Shown: positions 24,674 through 31,497 of the stretch, in pieces
Layout of the letters: each line of letters begins with the position of its first letter
How positions within the stretch are numbered: position 1 is the stretch's first letter
NCBI GenBank assembly: GCA_903850425.1
Contig: CAINLR010000154.1
Coordinates: 1 to 34,775 of the forward strand
Reading direction: 5' to 3'
DNA from: an uncultured Verrucomicrobia subdivision 3 bacterium
Lineage (GTDB): Bacteria; Verrucomicrobiota; Verrucomicrobiia; Limisphaerales; UBA11358
DNA length: 34,775 bases
Position numbers and translations under genes: made by a program
Notes under the pieces: model-generated
Databases searched by the model: none
Told to the model about the DNA's origin: nothing
Seen by the model: the letters and a program-made list of their open reading frames with translations, nothing else

Positions 24674-25324
24674 ATGCCCGATTACTCCCTCCCCCCGTGC
24701 GTGACGCTGATTTTTGGGCGTTGCGGTTCCGGCAAGACGACGATGGCGTTTCGCTACATTGCCAACGCGCTGGCCGAACAGCCGGCCAACGTCAACCCGG
24801 CGGCGTGCGTCTTTATTTTCGATTGGAAGCTGGAAGCGGCCCACCGGCTGGGCGTCACGCCCGCTGGCACGGCGGCGCAGTGCGAAGCGGCGGTGTCCAC
24901 GCGGCTGGTTTGTTTCGAGCCTTCGGTGATGTTCCAGGAGCGGCAGAAGGACGCTTTCCGCTGGTTCTGCCATTGGGTGTTTGAAGTCAGCCGGCGCGGA
25001 CCGGGCAAGAAAATCTTTTTCTGTGATGAGTTGTGGAAATTCGTGGATGCGCAATCGCTCCCGGTGGAACTGGAAAAAATCGCGCGCATCGGGCGGGCGG
25101 AAAACTTGGAACTGCTCACCGCGACGCAGCATCCGCGTGACTACCATCGGGACATCCGGGCGGAAGTGACGGAATGGATTTGCTTCAACACCACCGAGCC
25201 GGGCGATCTGGACGCCGTGCGGCCCTATTTCCGCGACGTGGACAAGGTGGCCTTGCTCCCGCGCGGTTCATTCATCGGATACAACCGCGAGAGCGGGGCG
25301 GAACTGGCGGGAAAGTTATTTTAG
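24674..25324 (+). CDS. A32/FtsK-HerA-type genome packaging ATPase
   Basis: A 216-residue ATPase. Walker A is GRCGSGKTT (from residue 15), Walker B KKIFFCDE (112-119), then ELLTATQHP with Thr149 and Gln152, the A32-type sensor motif. FIFDWKLEA after the first helix and PYFRDVDKVALLPRG near the end also fit. This compact size and motif set are those of packaging ATPases of membrane-containing double-jelly-roll viruses (PM2 P9, PRD1 P9). Zot of filamentous phages is related but normally has a membrane helix, absent here. The frame is open 39 bases upstream, but that part is translated heptamer repeat, so I start at ATG in MPDYSL. Confidence 0.85.
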   Translation: MPDYSLPPCVTLIFGRCGSGKTTMAFRYIANALAEQPANVNPAACVFIFDWKLEAAHRLGVTPAGTAAQCEAAVSTRLVCFEPSVMFQERQKDAFRWFCHWVFEVSRRGPGKKIFFCDELWKFVDAQSLPVELEKIARIGRAENLELLTATQHPRDYHRDIRAEVTEWICFNTTEPGDLDAVRPYFRDVDKVALLPRGSFIGYNRESGAELAGKLF

Positions 25325-25629
25325 GCTTCTGGAAACATGGCGGGCAGATTCATCGCGCCATGCAGCACCCGCACCAAAAAGACATCCTCCGCCCGCACTT
25401 GGTAGAAAATCAGGTAGCTCTCAAAACCAGCCACGCGAAAACTGCGCAGATTGGGTTGGGCTAAATCTTTTCGGCGGCGTCCGATCTCCGGTTGGCTGGC
25501 AATCAACTCCACTGCCGCCAGCATCCGGTTTTCAAAGCGGACGGACAAAGCGGGCGAAACCTCCCCGGCGAACTGGGTGACGATCTCGGCAAAGTCATCT
25601 TCAAAAACCGAACTAAAAACGAGTTTCAT
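25321..25629 (-). CDS. ParE/RelE-family toxin
   Basis: A 102-residue protein of the RelE/ParE fold: MKLVFSSVFEDDFAEIVTQF, then ELIASQPEIGRRRKDL, LRSFRVAGFESYLIFYQV and VFLVRVLHGAMNLPAMF. This is the order of helix hairpin and beta-sheet with conserved Arg and the final LHGA. ParE toxins poison gyrase; RelE cut mRNA. It is on the minus strand between late genes, with its stop overlapping the ATPase stop and its start overlapping the antitoxin stop (ATGA). Confidence 0.85.
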   Translation of the reverse strand: MKLVFSSVFEDDFAEIVTQFAGEVSPALSVRFENRMLAAVELIASQPEIGRRRKDLAQPNLRSFRVAGFESYLIFYQVRAEDVFLVRVLHGAMNLPAMFPEA

Positions 25630-25880
25630 TTGACGGTGGCGCGGGCTTTGGCGGCGATTTCCCGCAACCGATTCAGCGAGCCGGCCCGCTCTTTTCCGGC
25701 CATGCCTTCATCCACCATCTTTTGCAGTGACTTGGACCGAAGCGAGTCTTCTACTTCAAAACTGAACTGGATGCGCGCCAAGGCCTCCTGATTAATGCTG
25801 CGGAAATTACGCTCCGCGCTCGCGGAAAGACGTTCCTTGATTTCGTCCGTTACACCTTTGACCTGTATTTGATAGCTCAT
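25626..25880 (-). CDS. Antitoxin of the ParE-type module
   Basis: An 84-residue protein. The first 50 residues fit a ribbon-helix-helix: SYQIQVKGVTDEIKERLSAS, then RNFRSINQEALARIQFSFEV, as in FitA/CopG-like antitoxins. The C-terminal helix (AGSLNRLREIAAKARATVK) would wrap the toxin. ATG at MSYQIQ is chosen because the upstream extension is not conserved-looking. Antitoxin first and toxin second with a 4-base overlap is the usual layout. Confidence 0.82.
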   Translation of the reverse strand: MSYQIQVKGVTDEIKERLSASAERNFRSINQEALARIQFSFEVEDSLRSKSLQKMVDEGMAGKERAGSLNRLREIAAKARATVK

Positions 25881-25931
25881 GCGCAACCATAACACACCCT
25901 TTTCGACTGTCAAAGAAACGCCATTAAGCAA

Positions 25932-26245
25932 TCAAATCGCCGGACATCTTGGGAACGGAAAAACAAGGGGTCACCGTCACAGCGGCATCGCCGGAAGCCC
26001 AAACCGGAAGCGGATGAGCCGGAAAACCCCCCATAATAAGGCGGTCGGGGCGTGAAAAACGGAAAAGAAAACCGCTCACCTCTGCCATCTGGTGATTGGG
26101 CAGACTCCGGTTAATGTCCTTGCATACGGTTCGCAGTCAGTAGCCGGCGAGTTGGACCTGAACCCCAACCGACCGCTGAACGCCGCGAAATAAACCGAGT
26201 CCTGCCCCGCCGCGAAAATCCTTTCCGGCCCAACCCCATCCCCAA
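25932..26245. other. Non-coding region before the capsid genes
   Basis: No supported gene. It carries the second 24-base motif and ends just before a 41-residue membrane protein. One open frame on the plus strand from about 25,948 reads basic (ERKNKGSPSQRHRRKPKP) but has no start codon. The region probably holds a promoter for the capsid operon. Confidence 0.4.
26068..26091 (+). promoter_or_regulatory. 24-base conserved motif, copy 2
   Basis: Same as 23337-23360 except one base in the middle. It lies about 155 bases upstream of the small membrane protein that precedes the capsid gene. Flanks are not conserved, so it is a site and not a duplication of a longer segment. Confidence 0.55.
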
Positions 26246-26371
26246 ATGAAAAAATTCGTGCCCTATCTCATCACCGGCCTGGTCGCCATCGTCGCCGTCA
26301 AAGTTCTCTACCCGATCTTGCAACCCTACGCGGCCAAAGTGCCGTTGGTGGGTGGCTTCTTCAAGGCGTGA
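26246..26371 (+). CDS. 41-residue single-span membrane protein
   Basis: Lys-Lys N-terminus, then the helix VPYLITGLVAIVAVKVLYPI, then an amphipathic end with PLVGGFFKA. Third positions are GC-rich as in neighbouring genes. Size and place directly before the candidate capsid gene fit the small membrane proteins of lipid-containing virions. No Shine-Dalgarno; the ATG follows CCCCAA. Confidence 0.65.
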   Translation: MKKFVPYLITGLVAIVAVKVLYPILQPYAAKVPLVGGFFKA

Positions 26372-26416
26372 CCCATCTGGTTTAACCCCGCAACCGCAAC
26401 CTCAGTTAAAAAAAAT

Positions 26417-27319
26417 ATGTCCACTAAACGCAGAGTTCTTCTTCCGACGATCACCGGCATTGTGCCCAGCTCGGCCATCGGCACCGTCGGCACGCTCGAC
26501 ATTCCCATCGGCTCCGGTTTCCGGTTGCACGATCTCCAAATCGTTTACATTGATGGCGGCGGCTCGCCGACCGATGTCACGGCCATGTTCTCGGACATCG
26601 GCATTTACCGGAACGGCACGCCCCAGCGCACGTTTGCGTCGGCCTCCGATCTGGACCACATGAACAGCTTGAACGGCTCGCAGTATGCGCGCCAGCAGGT
26701 CAACACCGGGGCCAACATGCGGCAGACCTTGCCCGTGTTCATGGCGGAACCGTGGCGCAAAGACAAGGTGGACACCGATGTCCTCGCGTGGAATGTCTGC
26801 GCGGAGAATGGTTGGAAGACGCTGCAAGTGAAACTCAAGCTGGCGACGGCCATGCCCAGCACCGGTTCCCTGGTGTGCTACGCCTGGATTGAAGACGTGC
26901 CCACGGCGTTGCGCGGCGTGGCGCAGTCCATCAAGAAAGTTTACACGCAGCAAATCCCGGCGAGTGGCCTGTCCATTGACGTGACCACGTTGGACCAGAA
27001 AGACGCGCTGCAAGTCATCAGCCTGAAGCATCCCACCACGGGCGTCATCACCAAGGTTTCGCTCAAGCGCAATTCGGACCTCATCATGGACCAGGTGGTC
27101 CGCGAGGATAATTACGCCGCGCTCATTGGCAAAGGCATGGTGCCGGCCAACTCCACCACGGCGAGCGCCTTCGGCTACGACATCGTGCTCGACGCGGATG
27201 ATCCGAACAACTCCGCGCTCTACGCGCAGGGGCAAAGCCTGTGGCTGCAAGTCGCCTTCAGCGTGGCGGCAGCCGGCAATGTCATCGCGGTCATTGAGCG
27301 CATTGGACCGCTCGACTAA
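26417..27319 (+). CDS. Candidate major capsid protein, PM2 P2-like double jelly roll
   Basis: A 300-residue protein without signal peptide or membrane span and with strand-rich sequence throughout. The N-terminal third follows the pattern I associate with P2-type coat proteins: a smooth strand (VGTLDIPIG), GFRLHDLQIVYI, then FSDIGIYRNGTPQRTF (61-73) and SDLDHMNSLNG (77-87), where 'I-x-x-x-NG' and 'LD-x-x-N' recur in the family. A second strand-rich half begins after about 150 (LQVKLKLATAM, GSLVCYAWIEDVP) and ends with LWLQVAFSVAAAGNVIAVIE. Two similar halves and the size fit a double jelly roll. It sits downstream of the packaging ATPase. An 11-bp hairpin follows the gene. Not proven without structure prediction. 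Confidence 0.7.
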   Translation: MSTKRRVLLPTITGIVPSSAIGTVGTLDIPIGSGFRLHDLQIVYIDGGGSPTDVTAMFSDIGIYRNGTPQRTFASASDLDHMNSLNGSQYARQQVNTGANMRQTLPVFMAEPWRKDKVDTDVLAWNVCAENGWKTLQVKLKLATAMPSTGSLVCYAWIEDVPTALRGVAQSIKKVYTQQIPASGLSIDVTTLDQKDALQVISLKHPTTGVITKVSLKRNSDLIMDQVVREDNYAALIGKGMVPANSTTASAFGYDIVLDADDPNNSALYAQGQSLWLQVAFSVAAAGNVIAVIERIGPLD

Positions 27320-27356
27320 GGAATTAAACGCACCGCTCCGGCGGTCATCACCCCAC

Positions 27357-27383
27357 GCGCGCCGCCCATCCGGGGCGGCGCGC
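27357..27383 (+). terminator. Strong hairpin after the capsid gene, partial terminator
   Basis: Arms GCGCGCCGCCC and GGGCGGCGCGC pair over 11 bp around ATCCG. The T-tract begins only 13 bases later and overlaps the leader of the next gene, so it may be an attenuator that lets the capsid mRNA accumulate over distal genes, or a 3' stabiliser. Confidence 0.65.
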
Positions 27384-27412
27384 ACTCCCCCAACAATTTT
27401 TAATTTTTTTTT

Positions 27413-27787
27413 ATGGCAGCAACCGATCAATACGGCAACACGGCGGACACCCTCGCGGCGATCTATGGCGGCAGTGCCAGCGATTATTCCAGCGACATGG
27501 TAGACGCTCCATCGCCCACCGTCGCGGCTGGCAGTAGCGGCAGCGGCAACGGCGGCTGGTCCTCGATCTTTGGCTCGTTGCTGGGCGCAGCCGGCACGGC
27601 TTACGGTTCCACGGTCGCGGCCAACACCGCCGCCGGTCAGCAAAACACCGCCAAACAAATCGCGGCGCTCAACGCCAACACGGCCAACAACAGCAGTGCC
27701 ACGCTCATGAAGATTGTGCCCTGGCTGATTGTCGGCGCAGTGGCTTTGCTTGTCGGCGCGTTTCTCCTCAAACGTAGTCGCGGTTAA
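27413..27787 (+). CDS. Tail-anchored small membrane protein 1
   Basis: A 124-residue protein. Residues 1-95 are Gly/Ala/Ser/Asn-rich and probably disordered or glycine-zipper like (SIFGSLLGAAGTAYGSTVAA). Residues 101-119 form one membrane helix (IVPWLIVGAVALLVGAFLL) followed by KRSRG. The positive end should stay in the cytoplasm or virion interior. The gene follows the capsid hairpin and a short AT run. It belongs to a set of four such proteins in this operon. Confidence 0.65.
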   Translation: MAATDQYGNTADTLAAIYGGSASDYSSDMVDAPSPTVAAGSSGSGNGGWSSIFGSLLGAAGTAYGSTVAANTAAGQQNTAKQIAALNANTANNSSATLMKIVPWLIVGAVALLVGAFLLKRSRG

Positions 27788-27794
27788 ACCGGCT

Positions 27795-28112
27795 ATGTAT
27801 GACACCAGCACAGCCAACCCGATCAACCCGCAAGGGACGGTCGGTGGCGGCAATGTGTTCTACGCCGCGCCGATCTTCGGTTATTCGGCGATCAGCGGCG
27901 GCGGCAGTTTTGGCAACAACCCGGCCACCACCACGAACAAGGACACGGCGGCGCTGGGCGGCGGCGCCACCTCCGCCGATGTGCCGGCGGCTGGCAGCAC
28001 GCAAACGCTGACCAGTTTTCTGGCGGCGAACAAAACCCTGTTGTTGGTGGGCGCGGGCATCTTCGGAGCCGTGCTGATTCTCCTGAGCGTGTTCAACTCC
28101 AAATCCAAGTGA
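27795..28112 (+). CDS. Tail-anchored small membrane protein 2
   Basis: A 105-residue protein with a Gly/Asn/Thr-rich ectodomain (residues 1-75) and a single C-terminal helix, LLLVGAGIFGAVLILLSVF (82-100), then NSKSK. It starts 8 bases after the previous stop and its end overlaps the next GTG. Composition and layout repeat those of the two flanking genes, though the ectodomains are not alike. Confidence 0.65.
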   Translation: MYDTSTANPINPQGTVGGGNVFYAAPIFGYSAISGGGSFGNNPATTTNKDTAALGGGATSADVPAAGSTQTLTSFLAANKTLLLVGAGIFGAVLILLSVFNSKSK

Positions 28113-28648
28113 GAAATTTTCATCCGCAATTCCGACGCGGGCGGTTGGACGAAGCCGAAGGTTTCATCCTTCAACCTTCATCCCTCATCCTTTGTTTTCA
28201 CAAGGGCGACGCCAGCCAGGCGCAGACGAGCGAACAGGTTGGCGCGCAAACCGCCGGCGTGGCCGTGCATGGCGATAGCAACACGGCGAACACGGGCAAC
28301 CAGATTATCATCGGCAGCGCGACGGATAACAGCCAGCGGACGAACACTCGCCCCTGGCGGCCACAAGACGCCGGCAAGGAAAGTTCCGGAGGCGGTTCTG
28401 GCAGTGTGACGCCCGTGGTCAACGCCACTATTTCCAACGGCCTTTCCAGTGCCGACGTGACGGCGGCGATCAGCGCACTGGCATCGGCCTTTGCGCCCGC
28501 AGTCGCCCCGGTGGCTGCCGCCCCCAAACCGGCCACGGACGCCGCCCCGGCCACCCCGGCATTTAGTTTGACCACCTTGCAGACGGTCGCGGCGGTCGCG
28601 GCCATTGGCGGCACGGCCTACTTATTTCTCAAACGCAAAAAATCATGA
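28109..28648 (+). CDS. Tail-anchored small membrane protein 3, heptamer repeat in the 5' end
   Basis: A 179-codon frame starting with an overlapping GTG. The first ~33 codons include a CT-rich heptamer array (translated EGFILQPSSLILCF) and are probably not original coding sequence; the true protein may begin further in, near VAVHGDSNTANTGNQIIIG. The middle is Ala/Pro/Ser-rich. The C-terminus has LTTLQTVAAVAAIGGTAYLFL as a membrane helix and ends KRKKS. The stop overlaps the next ATG. Confidence 0.55.
   Translation: MRNFHPQFRRGRLDEAEGFILQPSSLILCFHKGDASQAQTSEQVGAQTAGVAVHGDSNTANTGNQIIIGSATDNSQRTNTRPWRPQDAGKESSGGGSGSVTPVVNATISNGLSSADVTAAISALASAFAPAVAPVAAAPKPATDAAPATPAFSLTTLQTVAAVAAIGGTAYLFLKRKKS
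28163..28190. repeat. CT-rich heptamer tandem repeat
   Basis: Four exact-period heptamers: TTCATCC, TTCAACC, TTCATCC, CTCATCC. It lies within the annotated 5' end of the third membrane protein gene. Period 7 equals that of the AT-rich arrays elsewhere in the element. Confidence 0.8.
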
Positions 28649-29262
28649 GCCAAGAAATCACTCTCACGCTTGCCGCCGGCGCGGCGGCGATGAATAAAAC
28701 CTCCGGCAAATTCATGTCCGTCAAGGCGTGTTCACTGCCGCTGCTCGCCGCCTTCAACGGTGGCCCGGAGCAAACCATCAGTGCCGGCATGGTCATTGAC
28801 CGTTCGGACGCGGAAATCACTTACGTCAATTTGCGCAATTCTCAGAGCGTGGCCGTGACGATCACGTTTTACATTGATGCCAACCCGGTGAACTACGCAC
28901 CGGCCAACAACGCCGTCAGCACGGCGGACACGTTCGCGCTGGGCAATCTGGGCGTGGGCATCGGCGGCGCGGCCAACTCGGCGTTTGCCGGCTCCCCGGC
29001 GGATGTCGGCGGCTACCTCACCATTGGCGCGACGGCGCTAGCCATCCCGGCCAATGGCTACCGGCGGCAGCAAATCACATTCAGCGTGGCGGCGGGGCAG
29101 GCGTTTCCGCTGGCGATTTTGGATCCGAACGGCAACGCCTTCATGCTGCTGGGCAGCGGCGATAAAATTGTGTTGATGACCTCGACGGCGCTCTCGGTCA
29201 AGGGCATTGGCGGCTCGGTGTCGGTTTCCATCGGCCAAATTTTTTATAGCTCCAATGGATGA
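28645..29262 (+). CDS. Beta-rich virion protein, candidate vertex (penton) protein
   Basis: A 205-residue protein, strand-rich and without membrane helix or signal peptide: SQEITLTLAAGAAAMN, ITYVNLRNSQSVAVTITFYI, YRRQQITFSVAAGQAFPLAI, GDKIVLMTSTALSVKGIGG and VSVSIGQIFYS. Alternating strands of this number are compatible with one jelly roll. Lying downstream of the capsid gene and before fibre genes, it is a candidate for the fivefold-vertex protein. No family is recognised with certainty. Its ATG overlaps the previous stop and its stop overlaps the next ATG. Confidence 0.55.
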   Translation: MSQEITLTLAAGAAAMNKTSGKFMSVKACSLPLLAAFNGGPEQTISAGMVIDRSDAEITYVNLRNSQSVAVTITFYIDANPVNYAPANNAVSTADTFALGNLGVGIGGAANSAFAGSPADVGGYLTIGATALAIPANGYRRQQITFSVAAGQAFPLAILDPNGNAFMLLGSGDKIVLMTSTALSVKGIGGSVSVSIGQIFYSSNG

Positions 29263-29453
29263 TTTTTCCGCCAAACAATCTGGCGGGCGAACCCACGCCG
29301 CTGTTGACCTCGATGAGCCGGGGCGGCGACACGTTGCCAGCGGCCCCGTCCAGCAGCCCGTTTAGCACGGAAGACGGGCGCGGCATCATCACGGAAGACG
29401 GTGTGGCCTTGGCGACGGAGGACGGCCAGGAACAGCATGACGATCCGAAATGA
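29259..29453 (+). CDS. Short TEDG-repeat protein, copy 1
   Basis: A 64-residue protein: MIFPPNNLAGEPTPLLTS at the start, a Ser/Pro linker, then STEDGRGIITEDGVALATEDG, three TEDG units spaced by six to eight residues. It is clearly paralogous to the next gene. No family is recognised. TEDG-type repeats with small hydrophobic residues could form a short beta solenoid or an adaptor for fibres. Confidence 0.65.
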   Translation: MIFPPNNLAGEPTPLLTSMSRGGDTLPAAPSSSPFSTEDGRGIITEDGVALATEDGQEQHDDPK

Positions 29454-29617
29454 TTTTGCCGCCGCACAACCTTTTTGGCGAACCGACACCTGGCCTGGTG
29501 TCCAGCAAGTCCGGCGCGGGCGCGGGCACGGCGGCGCAACCCGCTGGCACGATTTTGGAAACTGAAGACGGCGCGGAACTGCAAACCGAAGATAACAAAT
29601 ACATCGCAACTGAATGA
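29450..29617 (+). CDS. Short TEDG-repeat protein, copy 2
   Basis: A 55-residue protein, MILPPHNLFGEPTPGLVSS..., with a Gly/Ala linker and ILETEDGAELQTEDNKYIATE. It matches the previous gene at both ends, so the two arose by tandem duplication. Overlaps by ATGA on both sides. Its end overlaps the first fibre gene. Confidence 0.65.
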   Translation: MILPPHNLFGEPTPGLVSSKSGAGAGTAAQPAGTILETEDGAELQTEDNKYIATE

Positions 29618-30501
29618 AAAAACTTTTAATGCTCGCAATGGCGGCGCTCGCGCTCGCCAGCCAGGCCCAGACGAACCTCGTCAAAATCTCCGCCCTGCCG
29701 GCGACTCAACTCATCACCGGCAATGAGCTGGTGCCCATTGTCCAGACCGGCACCAACCGCCAGGCGAACGTCAACCAAATCATCGCCGGGGCGTCGGCGC
29801 TGGCGAATAATTGCAACGCCTATTTCCTTTTGGTGGACGCCACGAACAAGGCGACGATGGCCACAAACCTTTTTGCCTTGTCTGCGGCCACGAACCTGTT
29901 GACGGCAGCGGTCGCGGCGCAAACGAACCGGATCGCGGAGTTATTCAGTCACACCAACGACCCGGTGGCAGCGGCCCGGCTCACCGGCTTGGGCAATGCG
30001 ATTTACGGTGACACGAATAATTTTTACCGGACGACCAACCCGAACGGCTACCAGACATCGGGCGACGTGGCGGCAGCGGTCGCGGCGGGCCTGGCGGGCG
30101 TGCCTACCAGCGGCGGCAGCATGACGTTGACGACGTTGACGGCCACGAACGTGGTGACGCCCAGCCGCACCAGCCCCGTGATTGGCGGCTTTACCGGTAG
30201 CATGGTGACTAACCTCGATTTTTCCGCCAGCTCATTGCAGCGCGTTGAACTGTTTCCGGGGAACGGGGCGAGCACCGCCATTTTCCGACCGGCCAACGCG
30301 GCGGACGGCCAACAGGTTTATGCTTTGGTTCACTCTTCGGTCAGCGTGCAAGTGAACTCGGCCACGGTGGCCAGCGGCGGGCTGTTTAGCGTGCGCAATG
30401 TCGGATCAACGCTGACTCTGGCGGCGGGCCAGTATTCGCTGCTTAACTGGATCGTCATGGGAACAAACATTATCTACTCCGCCAGCCCGGCCTTTAACTG
30501 A
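29614..30501 (+). CDS. Fibre-like receptor-binding protein with signal peptide
   Basis: A 295-residue protein. Residues 1-19 (KKLLMLAMAALALASQAQ) form a typical Sec signal with A-x-A cleavage. Directly after is VKISALPATQLITGNELVPIVQTGTNRQANVNQI, a version of the 'ISALP..T.L.G.DLVPIVQ.G' start seen in tail fibres and spikes of many phages. The centre is Ala/Thr/Asn-rich with helix (NLLTAAVAAQTNRIAEL). The end is a beta domain (VQVNSATVASGGLFSVRNVG, LLNWIVMGTNIIYSA). It is probably the host-recognition spike. Confidence 0.65.
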   Translation: MKKLLMLAMAALALASQAQTNLVKISALPATQLITGNELVPIVQTGTNRQANVNQIIAGASALANNCNAYFLLVDATNKATMATNLFALSAATNLLTAAVAAQTNRIAELFSHTNDPVAAARLTGLGNAIYGDTNNFYRTTNPNGYQTSGDVAAAVAAGLAGVPTSGGSMTLTTLTATNVVTPSRTSPVIGGFTGSMVTNLDFSASSLQRVELFPGNGASTAIFRPANAADGQQVYALVHSSVSVQVNSATVASGGLFSVRNVGSTLTLAAGQYSLLNWIVMGTNIIYSASPAFN

Positions 30502-30502
30502 T

Positions 30503-31477
30503 ATGCGCGCACTCTTTTTCTCCCTGGTGTTGTTGCTCGCGGCCACCGCGCACGCCTTCATCTTTTTTCCTGCCGACTGGTCCGCCGTGGAATCCGCCGC
30601 CTACCACGCCGACAACATTGACAACGGCGCGGGCACAAACGTGGTGTTGAGCGGCGCTTTCAGCGGTAGCTTGGACGCCCGCACGTTGAACTTCCGAGAC
30701 AATGTTGATACCGGCACCGGTTTGTATTTTTATCCGACCAATGCACTATTAGGCGTTTCATGGTTCGGCCTATCGGACGCGAATAATGGCGACTTGGAAT
30801 TGAGCACCGCGCAAAGCGATAGCGTATTAAACATTTACAGCATTGTAGATTTCAAAGGCTACCAAGTCCGAAACGGTGTTTTTTCGGGCGACGGTTCAGG
30901 CCTCTCCAATGTTGTTCCTTTGATTGCAGCCCAAACAGTAGACACCACCGACACTTCTTTTGTGGGTGGTTTCAGGACTTATGGTGTAGATCAATTTATA
31001 TGTCAGGATGACAACCAAACTGGATTGGTGTTGACAAGTTTAACCAACTCGGGAGACGGCGCAGTCTGGTTTTGCGGATCGGTTGGAGCCGAAACAATGT
31101 GGTTTGCAGCAGGTTCGCCAATGGTTGTAGATGGTGGTATTTACGACGGAATAGGAACTCACTTTGACCCTGGAAATTTGGCTATAATGCCCAAAGTAAG
31201 GAAACTTTTTGGAACGAACGGAACTGACGTTGTGCTTGATTGGTCGAAAGGAACAAATGCGGGAAAATTCTCCGGCAGCTTCTCCGGCAGCTTCTCCGGC
31301 AGCTTCTCCGGCAGCTTCTCCGGCAAAGGCTTTGTCGCACAAACCAACTCGTTCTCGCTTTCTTCGTTCACAAATGGCTGGATGCCTGGAACAGTAGGAT
31401 CAACTACGTCCAACGGCTGGCCGTTCAAAGCGTGGATAACCCCGGCCGGCGCACTGGTGACTTCGACCAATCTTTAA
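30503..31477 (+). CDS. Second fibre-like protein with signal peptide and FSGS array
   Basis: A 324-residue protein starting one base after the previous stop. The signal peptide is RALFFSLVLLLAATAHA. Motifs include VVLSGAFSGSLDARTLNFRD and NGVFSGDGSGLSNVVPL, the 'FSGDGSGLTN' fibre motif. Residues 256-275 are five FSGS/FSGK units. The C-terminus (WPFKAWITPAGALVTSTNL) resembles fibre ends. Between about 30,705 and 31,260 the DNA is visibly more AT-rich than its neighbours with AT-rich third positions, which suggests an exchanged domain. Confidence 0.65.
   Translation: MRALFFSLVLLLAATAHAFIFFPADWSAVESAAYHADNIDNGAGTNVVLSGAFSGSLDARTLNFRDNVDTGTGLYFYPTNALLGVSWFGLSDANNGDLELSTAQSDSVLNIYSIVDFKGYQVRNGVFSGDGSGLSNVVPLIAAQTVDTTDTSFVGGFRTYGVDQFICQDDNQTGLVLTSLTNSGDGAVWFCGSVGAETMWFAAGSPMVVDGGIYDGIGTHFDPGNLAIMPKVRKLFGTNGTDVVLDWSKGTNAGKFSGSFSGSFSGSFSGSFSGKGFVAQTNSFSLSSFTNGWMPGTVGSTTSNGWPFKAWITPAGALVTSTNL
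31268..31327 (+). repeat. Five 12-base tandem repeats in the fibre gene
   Basis: Four identical TTCTCCGGCAGC units and a fifth ending CAAA, in frame as FSGS. Exact repeats of a codon multiple let the protein lengthen or shorten by slippage without frameshift. Confidence 0.95.
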
Positions 31478-31497
31478 CCCCCCCCAAAAAAAACAAT

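Noticed and set aside
24674-25324. Filamentous phage reading with the ATPase as Zot
   Set aside because: The ATPase lacks a membrane helix, and an SF3 helicase, a large strand-rich capsid candidate and about 15 kb length do not fit an inovirus. It remains the main alternative to test.
26402-27853. 483-residue open frame on the minus strand opposite the capsid region
   Set aside because: It runs antisense across a capsid gene, a hairpin and a membrane protein gene; the plus-strand genes have the expected third-position bias and recognisable layout.
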